A stretch of 64,000 nucleotides of DNA from Lepidurus packardi (taxonomy: Eukaryota > Arthropoda > Branchiopoda > Notostraca > Triopsidae). Shown here in pieces: positions 23,069-34,562 of the stretch (position 1 is its first letter; each line of letters begins with the position of its first letter). Where the stretch lies: positions 2,299,001-2,363,000 of the forward strand of contig JAKZAN010000006.1 in the NCBI GenBank assembly GCA_023053545.1, written 5' to 3'. The notes below the pieces were generated by a model. It was not told the origin of the DNA. It saw nothing but the letters and a program-made list of their open reading frames with translations, and did no database searches. Made by a program: the position numbers and the translations under genes.

Positions 23069-23994
23069 AAGTTTTCTAGCGAATTTAAATTTCAACCCTG
23101 TGTAACGGCTACGAAAAAAAGAGTTCATGCATTTTTGGTCATTGGAAAATGGGTATTCAGTTTTGTTGCACTTTTCTATTAATTTTTCTGTGGCATTCTT
23201 TTTTTCCACCTTTCTTTACCAGTTGCGTGAACGGAATAGGCAGGGAAGGGTTATTCATGAATGTAGGCATTCTGTGACATACAAATTTATGCCCAAATAT
23301 TTTTCTCGTGTTAGCAACCATTCTTGACTTACATTCTGTCGAAATTGTAACAAAGCTTTTGGTTAAGCAGAGAAATAAAATTCAGAGAATGTTGAAAACG
23401 TTGTTGGTTTCCCTCACAGCCTCTTCAGACAAAATCTGGCAGCCTGGTGAGAAATGGTTTGGGACTGATTTCACTGTTTACATTAAATTTTGCAAAGACG
23501 AACACACCCACGCTTGCATAATATTTCGGGTAATCAACTCGTTTTGTGGTCTATTGGCTTCCTTTAAAAATTATACTACGTTCAGTACATGGAGTTTTTG
23601 ATTAGTTATAAGTGCAAGTTATTGCTCTGCAAACCCTATAAATTATCTCCTGTTTACAATACTAGGAGCACATAGGAACTGCTGTCTGCCGTTTTTCCGC
23701 ACATGGACGACCTAGGTAATTAACTTTTAATTTACTTTCGTTTAGGGAGCGATAAAGAGCACGACAGACCACAGCTTAGAGTAGCTTGCGCCCGCTGTTC
23801 TATGGTACTGTCTATTTCTGGTTTTTCCACATAAGCTAAGCTAAGGCTAAAGTAAGGGGCCATGACCAAGGCTGTGAAGGCTTTGCTTTCCAGCCAATGG
23901 CAAAGCAAATTCGAGGTTGGGGAGAAAAAAAGCGAAAAAGAATTAGGAAAACCTATGCATGAAGGCGAACTGTGCAACATTACCAGCCTAGGTG
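23069..23994 (+). other. HUWE1 3' UTR and following spacer
   Basis: AATAAA at 23374-23379 is the best HUWE1 poly(A) signal, giving a 3' UTR of about 330 nt. The rest, to about 23990, shows no open frame I would defend. Confidence 0.5.
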
Positions 23995-24323
23995 TCATAG
24001 TTCTGTGACCCACTGGTAGATATGCTCGTTTGCTTGCATCATTTGTCCGTTTGGCCCTACAGCTCTCACGCTATTCATGCCGCACAAGTTACAAAAAGTC
24101 AAATAAGTGCTAGTGGGTCTACAACACCGATGAGCTCATTCATACATTGTAGAGGGCAAGTCGTTGCCATTTGATCTAGTGTTGGGATCTTGACTCGAGT
24201 GGGAGGTGACAAACGCTGCGTATAGCTCTCGTATTCCATATATCCCCAAAGTTCTTCTGTTATCAGGCGAATACGAGTGCAGTACTGTTTTTCTTCAAAG
24301 TAACTAGCATTAAGTTTAAGTTT
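23995..24323 (-). CDS. Candidate coding exons of an unrecognised minus-strand gene (low confidence)
   Basis: A good acceptor (TCTCTCTTCCAG) precedes minus-strand exon 24323-24146. It reads KLKLNASYFEEKQYCTRIRL, then ITEELWGYMEYESYTQRL and VKIPTLDQMATTCPLQ. A GTATGA donor, an 89-nt intron and an acceptor (GAGCTGTAG) lead in phase to exon 24056-23995, which ends PNGQMMQANEHIYQWVTEL and TGA. The frame could also start at an ATG at 24374-24372, 26 bp from the paxillin ATG on the other strand. The codon pattern looks protein-like, but I recognise no family, and short frames such as this can arise by chance. Confidence 0.3.
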
Positions 24324-24400
24324 CTGGAAGAGAGAATTTTTTGTCCACCCTAATTGTAAAAAGCTTGTGCGCATAGAGGCTTTTTGACAACTCGTTAATC

Positions 24401-27400
24401 ATGGATCGGACTATGTATGGTAAAGTGTCAGCAGAGGATAGTTACCAACCGTTTCGCCTCACTAAGAAAGATACCCCAGCTCCAGGATGTAAGTTGTCAA
24501 GTTTTTATCTTGATTGGCCATTCAGTTTCGGCCTTTTGTAATCTTATCCAATGTCGCACTTGGTAGCTTTTGTATTCCAGCAGAATTACCTTCTACGCTA
24601 AAGATAAACTATTGTTTGTCAAGTCAAATCAAATACGTACCGGAATACACTTGGAACGTCTTTTTTAGTGGGGGAAGATCAAAGTTTGTAACAGTTGTGA
24701 AGTCTTCCTGTTTATGTGCAACGCCCTTCACCTGAAACAACATGCACCGGGTCCAAGAGCAAGGACCGAGGAAGGATTTTAAAATACTCTTATTGAATCA
24801 GCCAAAGAAAAGAGAAGGGTAAAAAGCTATACGCTGAAGGAAAAGAGGACCTGAAAAAAGAAATACGATGCCAAGATTTTTTTCCTTTCTTTTTCAAACT
24901 TAACATAGTCCCTATATGGAAACCCCATATTTGGCTCCAGACCAGCTTTTACGTTGCATGAGTAACTTATAGCGGGAGAAAGTGTGGCCATACCTATCCT
25001 TTTATGGGCAACCTAATAGAGCTTTTTGCTCTCCATGAGATATTCTCCATTCCAGAACATTTGCATCTTGTCTCGTAATACTTGGACTTGTGTATAAGAT
25101 TGGTGATGGTGTACGGTTTAACATATACATTTTTTCTGTCTGACAAGCCCTATTGTTGTACAGCCTAGATCACAATTTTGAAAAGCAAAAGTTCTTACAC
25201 GAAGAGTGTATCGTCGTTTTAGCATTGTCTAAACATTAGCATAGGCTGACCACTATTCGACGCGTTAGTTATTCAGTAAGCATGGCTACTTCATTGTATA
25301 GCTAGCTACCCGGGTCAGTTTCGCGGTTTGGACAAAGGGAATGGTCATTTGCGTTCAAGTTGCCGGACGGTCGAAAGGCCAGCAACAGAACCGAGCAGCT
25401 TTTGCGCTTTTTATGGCCTTACTGCCTCACTGTGGAGTCGTGCTGAGTGCTCAGACGATGGTATCAAGTGTTGAATTTATGGTTTAGTTGAACATACGTC
25501 TTTCTTCTTGCTGTTGAGTTTTTAACTCTCAAGTGCATCTTTAATTGCTTAAAGAGTTATCAAAGTTGAACCAAGTCATTGAAACCTGCGTCAAGTGTTG
25601 CGGGGTCAGAGGGCGACGTCGCCATTCGAAACAAGACCTCGACGCCTACTTCGACTACGACTACTGGTCACAAGTCGTAAGTTCACCTCTGGGATTAAGC
25701 AAATTGAAAAGGCTTTACCAGACCAATACCAGCTGTACCATGCCAGGTTTGACGACATTTATGCTTGTTGTAAATTTAGCTTACGTGTATTTAATTGCCT
25801 AATGGCCGAAAAAGGAAGGGGCTCTTTGGAAGTGAGTTTGCAGTACTGCGAAATCATGGCGCAAGGGCGATCTTTTGACATACTTCGTAGGTGGTTGTTG
25901 ATTATCAGTACATAGCATTATGCACGTTTTGTCGTGTACGTTCCCACCATTCCCACCTGAATACTTGCAAAATACCTGAGACTTGTTGGATTACCCATAT
26001 TTTTAAGCGTGGTTAATTGTGTCTGTAATTCCTAATGAGTTCTTTATTTTTGCAAGCCTTGACCGTGTCGGACTATACTAGCACGTGTTGTTCTGCCAAA
26101 CTCATGAACGGAAGGTAGGGAGAAGTAAATGACCTGTGACATGTTAGTTTTGCATAGTTGCCTTCTTGCCAGGGCATCTTGACGTGAGCTTTTGGGTTGC
26201 AGCAAGGGCGTTTTCTTTTTTAAAAGGGGGCTCTTGTCTTTTGTAAGCCTTAGCCTTTGCCAATAGGTAAAATTAGACTTACGATGCCTCACGCGGCTGG
26301 TGGTTCTTGTTTCTCGCACTTTCAGTAAACTTTTCAGCCACGAATGTGTGTATATGGAGTGTTGTTGCTCTGCCTTGATAGAAAGAAGAGAAAGCATCCT
26401 GTTAAAAGTTATATATGCCCATTGCTGACTTTTAACCTTTCGACTATTGCCTTGGTTCTAAGTGTTCCTTGCTTTGGGTTGGCAAAACAAAACAAAAGTT
26501 ACTGGCTTATGCTTATAGTTTTTCTGCTACTTCATGTCGGTTGGTGTGGGTTCTACTATTCACCGTGACAATAATAGTGAACCTTCGGTGCGACACCCGT
26601 ATCTTATGGGTAAACCACTATCAGATCCTCCATACTTTTATGGTAGCGAATGGGAGAAATACCTCAGTAAGTGTGGCCTGAATTGGAAGTGTCCAACTGA
26701 ACTGGTTTTTTCTTCTTTTTTTCCCTGTGTACATATCCAAACCATAAAAATGGAAAGTGGTTTTTTCTGCACAGACAAGTTGGTTGGATTTAAACGTTAA
26801 AAGTTGTCAATCGATTCTGGCAGTGAATATTTTTAAGGGAGTGTTCAGTTCTTTTTGGTTAAGTTCTAGAAAACAAACTACGTCTTGAGAAGGTTTGAAT
26901 AATTATGCCATGACATGTGTATAGGAAGTAGGGTAATAAGTATTCATGAGTTTAGAAAGTGTCTACATCGCATGCGTGTTAAACGCCATGCGGTGACGGT
27001 TAATTTTACTTGGCGTGAAATTTTGTTCGAGGTCGTTCTTATCAATGCTAGAGGATGTGAGGTTTTTATCCCTATCCAATGATACTATTTTTTATATTGT
27101 TATTACACAGATGCACTTTTGGCGGATCTCAGGACCACTCTGTCTCCCAATGGGGCCAGTCACGTCACCTCGGAGAGTTACGTGTATCAACAGATTGGTG
27201 GGCACCAGCACCAGCAAGAACAGGTAATTATAAAACTTTATGGCATTTTATGACGAACTCTAAACGAAGGATTGTTTTTCCATTTTTTTTTTCCTTCCTA
27301 CTTTTGGTCGGCGAAGCCTTTGTACCAGAATCATCGCATGGCAGGGGAGTCTGTGACCATGTCTTCTTACGAGCAACGATATTCCGCCAATAGTGAAATG

Positions 27401-30400
27401 CGTCCAAGTTCGGGAGTGAATAGCAACTTGTCCGAGTTAGACTCCTTGCTCAACGATCTGAGCCAAGCACGATATGCCTCAATAACTACCAGTAAGATAA
27501 AGTTACTATCCGTTTTTGTGCTCGAAAACATGTTTATGTACTTACGTGATTCCTTTTTGAAAAAAGAAGTCCGTATCGCGTGTATCGAAGTAATCACACA
27601 ACACATTTTGATAGGTACACCATATAATGGAGCCGCTCGCCAGTCCCGAGGCAGTACAGGGAGTGGAGCTTCGCCGGCTCCAAATGAGCCACGCCCGTCC
27701 GTAGATAGTCTCTTGGAAGAACTCTCGCATGCTGCAACCGGAGTAGGGTAAGAGTGAATGTTTAGGTTTAGGTTTGGCCTTTTCAGCCTGACACCTTCTG
27801 GCGAGAAACACCACTCCAGCTTTTGAAAGGGAAAGAGGAGAGTGAGAAAAAAGACAAGCCATACATTAAAACTTTGGAGGTTGAGTTGAAGATGGAGACT
27901 TGTGAAATATAGTGGCAAGGTAAAGGTAGGGAGCTAAATATAGTCCTAGTATTTTGACGGAGAGACTGCAATAAGGCGCCTGTTGCCCATTGGTTAATGG
28001 GAAGCGTGTTGCTGGAATACCTCGGGTATTTTGGCCCAAGCCGATACTATTTTTGTTAGAGGAGAGTCATGAAAAACGAAAAAACTTCCTGCAAGCGACC
28101 GATAACCTATAAATTGTTATGGAGTTCATGGTGGTATAGGAATTAGATAAATGACATGTTAAGTTCAAGCTGATTTTCGTCGACCTTCTGGAACTAATCA
28201 AAAGCTTTTTTAGTGTTGACCTTTAACTTGTTTAGCTGTTAAGTTGGCTCTTTGGGGGTGGCACATGTGGATGTTGTTGAAGTAATTATTTGCTTTTCTT
28301 TAGCGAGGATGGTCGATTCAGCCCACCTAATCGCCAACAAACGGTTGCGGGAGCTTCTAGTGCCACCCAAGAATTGGACGCACTTATGGCATCGTTATCC
28401 GACTTCAAGGTACGTCATGCGTTGGGTTTATATTGTTGTTGCACATTGTATGTTGTATTCTTGGTGACTATCGGTCTGGGATGGATGCTAGACTAAGTTT
28501 AACTTGGCAATCTCGAAAAGGTCGGTATGACCATAAGAAGAAAGGCAGTTTAGGCGGGGCGAGTGGCTTCCGTCTTCCAGATGTGGGGCATACGGGGTGT
28601 GCTCGTCTTTCGTGAGGAAACGAACACTTCAAGGATGCGCTTTTCGGCGTGGAAGGAACTCTTGACTCATAGCGAGCGAGAAACTAAAGAAACGCTCTGC
28701 GAGTAGTTCCTTTGCCAGTGTTCGTATGCATATGATTGGACGAGCTAAATTTAGGGAGGGTAAACAGGCGCGAATGGAGACAGGCTCAAGCTTGGCATGT
28801 ACCGCTCTGTTTGCCCCGAAGTCTATCTTGTATGCTAACTGACGCATTCGATCTCCGGACACTGTCGAGGACTTCTCCATCGGGTACGGGCACTCTACTT
28901 CCCTCTTATAGACGTTGAGATTCGCCTTTAAAAAAAAAAATTAAACAAAAAATTGGGTTGGGACTTGGTACAACTCGCTCAGTTTTATGGCTGCCTCCTT
29001 AATCTTTTGTAATTGATCTTCCAGATTGCTCCGACTTCTGGTCCTTCTCAAGCTGTTGCTGCAGGCGAACCTACTTACGCCAAACCTAACAAAGTCTCCA
29101 GACATAGGAACTCGCCCCCACCGGATCATTTAGATTCTATGCTTGGGAATCTTCAGGTAAACTTAAACTTGTCTGTTTAGACAAAAAGTCTTTACAAACG
29201 TTTTAGTTTATTTGTGGAGCGTTTCGTTTACAGTCTTGTGTGGTTGCTTCTTTAGGCGGATATGAATAAGCAAGGAGTTTCTGCTACCCAAAAGGGTTGT
29301 TGCAGCGCTTGTGACAAGCCTATTGTCGGCCAGGTAAAGTTTGTGGTTACAATTCTATTGCTGCGGAGTAGATTATTGTATTTTGTGTGGACGTTTGTAG
29401 TAATTTCAGTGTGTTCTTGGGTTTTGAAATAGGTTATTACAGCGTTGGGTCGTACTTGGCACCCCGACCACTTTATGTGCCATCATTGTCGGAAAGAATT
29501 GGGGACACAAAACTTTTTTGAGCGCGATGGACAACCTTACTGCGAAACTGACTACCATAATTTGTTTTCTCCACGTTGCGCCTATTGCAATGGACCTATT
29601 TTAGATGTAAGGTTCAATTCAAAGAGATTTGAGAAAGAAAATGTTGTCGAGCGAAGCTAGTTTTACTTAATTTCTTACTTGAAATACTAGAAATGCGTTA
29701 CTGCTCTGGACCAAACATGGCATCCGGAACATTTCTTTTGCGCCCAATGTGGCTGCCAATTCGGCGAAGACGGCTTCCATGAAAAGGACGCAAAACCTTA
29801 TTGCAAGCAAGACTACTTTGCCATGTTTGCTTTCAAATGCCGTGGTTGTCAGCTGCCCATCACGGAAGGTTATGTTTCGGCTTTGAGCGCTCAGTGGCAT
29901 CCCACTTGCTTCGTTTGCAGGGTAAGTTCTCGTTTGAGATTTTTTTTTAATAGTATTATTTCCTTTGATTTTTTTTCTCCAACCTTTTCCTTCTGTCTCT
30001 ATGGCTTGGGTTATGCTTTGGTTTGTAATTTTGTTGGGTATGAAATGTTGTGCATCTTGCTACGGTTACGGCTTTTTAGGATTGCAAGGAACCTATGCAA
30101 GGCAAATCCTTTTATACGGTGGAAAATATGCCTGTCTGTGGTAAATGCGTGGGAGTTGGCTCCGATGACGAGGAGGAAGAGGAAGAAGACGCGTGAAGCC
30201 GACTTCTTTACTCTCGCCAAAAAATTTCGTGCCTTTTATTTATTTCTCCTTAAACGTTCCCCAACACCACAACCCCCTCCCTCCTGTCCCAAAAATGCTT
30301 GTCTTTGAAGTTAACCAAAAAAGCAAGGATCTATAGCGAAACATCGTTACCAACTTAACACACAAGTGTGCCTGTACCTTATTCTGTTCATGAATTTTTG

Positions 30401-32076
30401 GCTCATGAATATGAAATATCTCTACTCTTGAAAAAAAAAAACTATGGCTTTCTGGGTTATTTTCTGACTGCTCTTTCGCTGCTTTTGGGTCTGTGGATCT
30501 CGGTTCGGTTTGGTTCGTTCGAGAAGTTGTGCTTTTTTTCCTCCCACAACAGCGATCTGTTCTTGTTAGTTGCGACAGGCTATATACTTTGCCCCTATAC
30601 ACCCCCTCCACCACCATGAGCTATAATTAGCATTATATACTTTTAAAAGGAGTTTCAAACTACGTGGAACATTGATAAATATACAACAGGCGTCCTAAAA
30701 AATGTATCAGAATGGAAATTCTAGTGAAGTAGAAAAGCTTTTAGGAACACGTAGCCGGTAAAGAAACTTTGGTGGCTGTTAGTAAGACTAAGCTCGTTTT
30801 TTCTGGGCCAAATCGTCTGGGCTTTGGGGCAGCTGCTAAGCTAATCAACACTTTCGCACCGCTGACTTTTTCGATTACTTTTTCGTCCTTTTTTGAGGGA
30901 GGCTGAATGTGTTGTTAGTTTGCGAAGCCAAATTCATGCCTGCTTTAACTTGTCGAAGCCCGGAATAGGGAACGGGGCAGTTGTCTCATTGCACGTTTGG
31001 CAAACGCCATGAAAGCAATTCTCTTACCGAGTTGGTTAACTGGACACGGCGCTACAGGCATGATACATGCTGTTTTATGTAGTTAAAGCTTGGATGGAAC
31101 ACAAAAGCCGCTGCTTAGCTCACTTTTATGTCTTTCGGGTAGAATTAATAATGCCAGGACCGCAATGAACACAATCATTGTATGACGCAGACTTCTTATT
31201 TAAAACTTTGGGGACTGTGTTATTAGTAAACAAGCATAGAACGGAAAAAGCACGTTTTACACTAGTAGGGGACTCCTCGCTGTTCGACAAGCTGTTTGGA
31301 AACGAATTTAGCTTATTTAAAAGTCTGCCAAGATTCCTAAGCATCTTCCCTGAGAACGTGGCACAGTCCCCCGTCGTTTACTACTGGTTTTTACTTCTTT
31401 TTTCCACCAGTTTATTTGCGTTATAAGCACAGCAACTTCTGGAAAAGCGGTAGAAAAATCTGAATCACGTAGGAGTTTTGACCCTTTTGTCCCTTTGCCA
31501 TTATCTATTTTTAAAACTTGTCAAGCTTCTTTCGGCGAAAGCGTTACGGCGTCCTGGCCTGAGAGCTTGTTACCCACTGTCCAGTACGGAGAACATAATT
31601 TATGAACGGCGTGTATTTTTGCTTTGCACGTAGCTCAGATGCATGTCCTGAGCCTTCCTTTTCCTGATGCGTAGAGTTGCTTATGATGTCTTGTTTATGA
31701 ATGGTGACTATTTATTATTATTTTTTCTGTTTTTCTACAGGAATGTCACATGCCATTTCAAGGAGGGTCGTTTTTTGTGCACGAAGGGATGCCCTACTGT
31801 GAAACCCATTATCACGCTCTAAGAGGAACACTATGCGCGGGATGCCATAAACCCATCACAGGTGAATTACCCTGCAGAGTTGCGAAGTAATAGATTTATG
31901 AAAGCATCTTTTTCGTTTTGAATATTCTAGGACGGTGCATTACGGCCATGTTTCGCAAGTTCCATCCCGAGCATTTCGTGTGCTCTTATTGTTTAAAACA
32001 ATTGAAGAAGGGCACTTTCAAAGAACAGAACGAGAAACCTTACTGCCACGCTTGTTTTGATCGATTATTTGGTTAA
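24401..32076 (+). CDS. PXN: Paxillin, focal-adhesion scaffold (long isoform, four LIM domains)
   Basis: Exons 24401-24488, 27111-27223, 27317-27491, 27615-27747, 28304-28409, 29025-29156, 29256-29333, 29433-29606, 29691-29921, 31741-31861 and 31931-32076 join to 498 residues. Five LD motifs are readable: ALLADL (LD1), [11 protein letters not shown] (LD2), [12 protein letters not shown] (LD3), [11 protein letters not shown] (LD4) and LDSMLGNLQ (LD5). LD motifs bind FAK, vinculin and parvin. Four LIM zinc domains follow, ending [19 protein letters not shown]. The protein links integrin adhesions to actin and kinases. The first exon ([20 protein letters not shown]) is a leader resembling alternative paxillin starts. 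Exon 2 begins one base into a codon, so another leader exon could supply the classical MDDLDALLADL start; I could not find one in the 2.6-kb first intron. Confidence 0.95.
24489..27110 (+). other. Long first intron of paxillin
   Basis: This 2,622-nt intron is far longer than the typical intron here. It contains a GC-richer island at about 25300-25690 that looks promoter-like, possibly an alternative paxillin leader or the start of a minus-strand gene, and weak minus-strand exon-like signals at 24522-24731. No transposon was recognised. Confidence 0.5.
24522..24731 (-). CDS. Candidate terminal exons of a second minus-strand gene (low confidence)
   Basis: On the minus strand a strong acceptor (GCATGTTGTTTCAG) opens exon 24731-24641, which reads [19 protein letters not shown] and [11 protein letters not shown] up to a consensus donor TTCCG|GTACGT. 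After a 48-nt intron, exon 24592-24522 continues in phase with [20 protein letters not shown] and a TGA. Upstream exons might lie at about 25000-25640, where a short ATG-led frame [13 protein letters not shown] ends at a weak donor. No family was recognised. It could be a chance alignment of splice signals. Confidence 0.27.
30080..30196 (+). CDS. PXN: Paxillin alternative terminal exon (short isoform)
   Basis: The donor after 29921 can join an acceptor at 30079 (GGCTTTTTAG). The reading continues in frame as [20 protein letters not shown], then [18 protein letters not shown] and TGA at 30194-30196. This supplies its own second zinc finger for LIM3 (cysteine pairs intact) followed by an acidic tail, and removes LIM4. 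The isoform would be 448 residues. The exon at 31741 encodes the alternative second half of LIM3 ([20 protein letters not shown]) and continues into LIM4. The two are therefore mutually exclusive ends of the same domain. I believe some predicted arthropod paxillins end similarly but cannot check. Confidence 0.8.
   Translation, partial: DCKEPMQGKSFYTVENMPVCGKCVGVGSDDEEEEEEDA
30197..31740 (+). other. Short-isoform 3' UTR and intron of the long paxillin isoform
   Basis: These 1.5 kb separate the two alternative 3' exons. I see no consensus AATAAA close behind the 30196 stop, so the poly(A) site of the short isoform is unclear. No repeat or other gene was recognised. Confidence 0.5.
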
Positions 32077-32481
32077 ATTTTAGAAGTAAAAAAAAAAACG
32101 CGAACGACAAACATAACCATTTTATGTTGATTCGTATGTACCGACTTTGACTTCATTCATATTAATCTTTGGTTAATTATTAAGAAAAGTGCTAATTCAA
32201 AACTTTTAATTATTGCAAGTATCATTGAATGACCTGGGTTTTTTTTCAATGTGGCTTATTGGCTTGTAGCCCTAGTCGCTGCTGATTCACTTGAAAAAGT
32301 AAAAGCCTCTTAATTATACCGAGCGCATATTATCTCTGTTCTAAGGCTTTCAAAGTCATAACTGCTTGGTCAAAAACCTTGAACGTGCCATCAGGGATAT
32401 TGCCTTATTTTAGTTTTAATTAAACGATTGTATGGTTTCAAAAAAGGCCGTTTGTTATTTTTGTTCTTTTATATTGGTCAT
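32077..32481. other. Convergent 3' spacer between paxillin and the coiled-coil gene
   Basis: The 405 bp between two tail-to-tail stop codons are AT-rich with short A and T runs. They must hold the paxillin 3' UTR and any 3' UTR of the minus-strand gene. No other feature was seen. Confidence 0.5.
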
Positions 32482-33423
32482 TCACGAAATTTTATTAAGC
32501 TGACCGGGAGGAGGCGGGGGTTCCATTTTTGGAATAGGAGGCAATTTGGAAGTTTGTGGAAGGGCTGGTAGGGTGGAGTAGAGTGCGATTTCCTTTGGTT
32601 GAATTAACGGCACGGCTGGAATTACTGGTGGCAGTCGCAAACTAGCAGATGGCGTCGAACGTTTCCTGGAAGTAGGTTGCACTTTATGGCCGACAACGGA
32701 CAAGTTTTCTCCTAAATTTACGGACGTCGAGATAGGTGAAGCCTGCAGGTAGAAGAGTGTGTGTTGTTTTACATAATAGGTTACATAGTTTTACGTTTTA
32801 ATTAGCTTATTTAAGCTTTACTTGAGCTCGGCGGAGCTGGGTGGTACGCCAGTTTTGTTTTTCTCGATGCAAATCTTGAATTTGGTCTTCTTGTTCTCTG
32901 ACCAGTTTCTGGAGACTTAAGTTTTCTTTCTGCTTATCGTCAAGCTGGTTTTTTAGAGAGTAGCATTCCCTCTCAAGACGCTCAATCCTTGTCTGGACTA
33001 GCAACTTGTTATCGTGTTGGGCGCCAAGAAAAACTAGATCCAGTAAATCTGGAAAAAATAAAGCCATGTATTTTTTGGGTTCTAAGTTTGTCGTCGATTT
33101 TACCTCGATTTCGGTGCTGGACGATTTCCAATTCCCTCTGTAAACCCAGAAGCATTAGACGGTGTTGTTCGCGAATAAACCCTTTTTCTCGTTCAAGCTG
33201 GCGCACTTGCTCATCTAATTTAATTATATCCGTATCCTCGCTTTTCACCTCTTCAGACACGAACACTTCATTTGCATTCCCGTAATGCAGTGGGGTAGCC
33301 TGGGCATTAAAAGACAAGGGCAAAAATAAGTGTCAAGCCAACTAATTTTATTAATGAAATTTTAAAAGCAATTTTTACCTTGGGGATTAAGGGTTGTGAG
33401 TTAACGAAAACTTGAAGGCTCAT
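32482..33423 (-). CDS. Coiled-coil protein, CCDC92/CCDC74-like
   Basis: Four exons (33423-33379, 33299-33104, 33048-32822, 32742-32482) join in frame to 242 residues. The first codes MSLQVFVNSQPLIPK. Residues 35-80 form a coiled coil, LDEQVRQLEREKGFIREQHR followed by LMLLGLQRELEIVQHRNRDL. Its pattern (F-[IL]-x-x-[QE]-H-x4-L-x-x-L-x-x-E-[IL]) is like the CCDC92 domain shared by CCDC92 and CCDC74. A second coiled coil (about 95-150) is rich in Lys, Glu and Gln. The C-terminal 90 residues are Pro/Ser-rich and basic, with LPALPQTSK resembling the LPALKQTPK of CCDC74. Relatives are centrosome or cilium associated. The gene assignment is firm but the family call is tentative. Confidence 0.75.
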
Positions 33424-34562
33424 CACATGTCAAAAGTACACTAGTCGATAGGGTTAGATTAGACCAGCATTTATGGAGCACAGAAAAGCGCCAGGGTTAT
33501 GTTCCGGGCAAGGCACATGTGTACTGTGCCATGACGCGCTCGACGCTACTTGCAAGGGAGTTCGCGCTACGCGATCAATATAGGTGGGAACAAGTGAAAA
33601 ACGGAACACCGAATAATCGGGTTTTGCGAGCAACCGTTTCCATAAGTCGTAATGTATATATTACGAATTAAGGCATGAGTAAATCGAACTCACTGTGTCT
33701 TTTTTTAAGTCGTGAGTTAATTTTGAGTTTTTAGCTTTTAACTCGGATTTTTTTCACTTATTTAGGGAACAATGTCTATATTATTTTGGTACTCCCTTAT
33801 GATTCGTTCCATTACATTCAAGAAATGAGAAAAGCTTGTAGCAATGCGAGCTATAGTAATATAAAGTCTATCGCATGTTCTTTTTGCGTGAGTGAGGTCT
33901 ATAACTCCCCGTAGTTTTAGCTAGTCGGACTTCGCTTTTTTAAGTGAAATTCTACGGGGAAAGAACACAAAAGAAGTTCGTGCTTTCGTTCGTGTGCACG
34001 CCTAGTTTTCATTTAGAATCTTGAGCGTTTCAAGCTGAAAATCGCCAGAGTTTGCCATTATGTATTATATGCTCGCTTGTCTGTCCGATTAGTGATTTAT
34101 TTTTTTTTTACTAAATTGTTCTTTACAAGATCTTATCTTTAAAGAAGTACATATGCATTGCATGCCTATATGCGTAGGGCTACAAAAGAGGGACTGTCAC
34201 TGCTCCCAAGTAAAGCACGTACAAAAATAAGAAAGTTTAATCGAAGTTACATTCTGTGCTAAAGTCGATGTGTAAACTCGAGCGCTAATTTGGGTTCCTG
34301 TCAAATATTAGGAAAACATTCAACATAGTAAATTGTATCCTACACCACTATTAATATGACTAAATAAATATTTTCTCATAAACTATCCAAGCAAGTAAGA
34401 AGCATGGACGGTCGAAATTGGGCGGAGCGTTTTTTCCCTCCAAACTTTGTAGTTCAAAGTTAGCCGCTGTAGCGAATTGGCGTTGTTATTGAATCTTGGA
34501 AAACGTGTTTGGTTTTGGTTTTGCTCTCCTCTAAATGATTATCTAGAATTTTATAAACCGAA
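33424..34562. other. Divergent intergenic region
   Basis: 1.14 kb lies between the coiled-coil gene (minus) and PAGR1 (plus), so it should hold both promoters. No clear TATA element, repeat or open frame stands out. Confidence 0.4.

Noticed and set aside
26044-26397. 117-codon minus-strand frame in paxillin intron 1
   Set aside because: Composition and lack of motifs look random, and no good splice sites tie it to the weaker minus-strand signals at 24-25 kb.
26745-26760. ATGGAAAGTG as an alternative paxillin start giving MESDALLADL
   Set aside because: The phase fits, but the following GTTTTTTC is too poor a splice donor.
27367-27918. 183-codon minus-strand frame across paxillin exons 3-4
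   Set aside because: It is the shadow of conserved LD-motif exons and runs through their intron. The codons make no recognisable protein.
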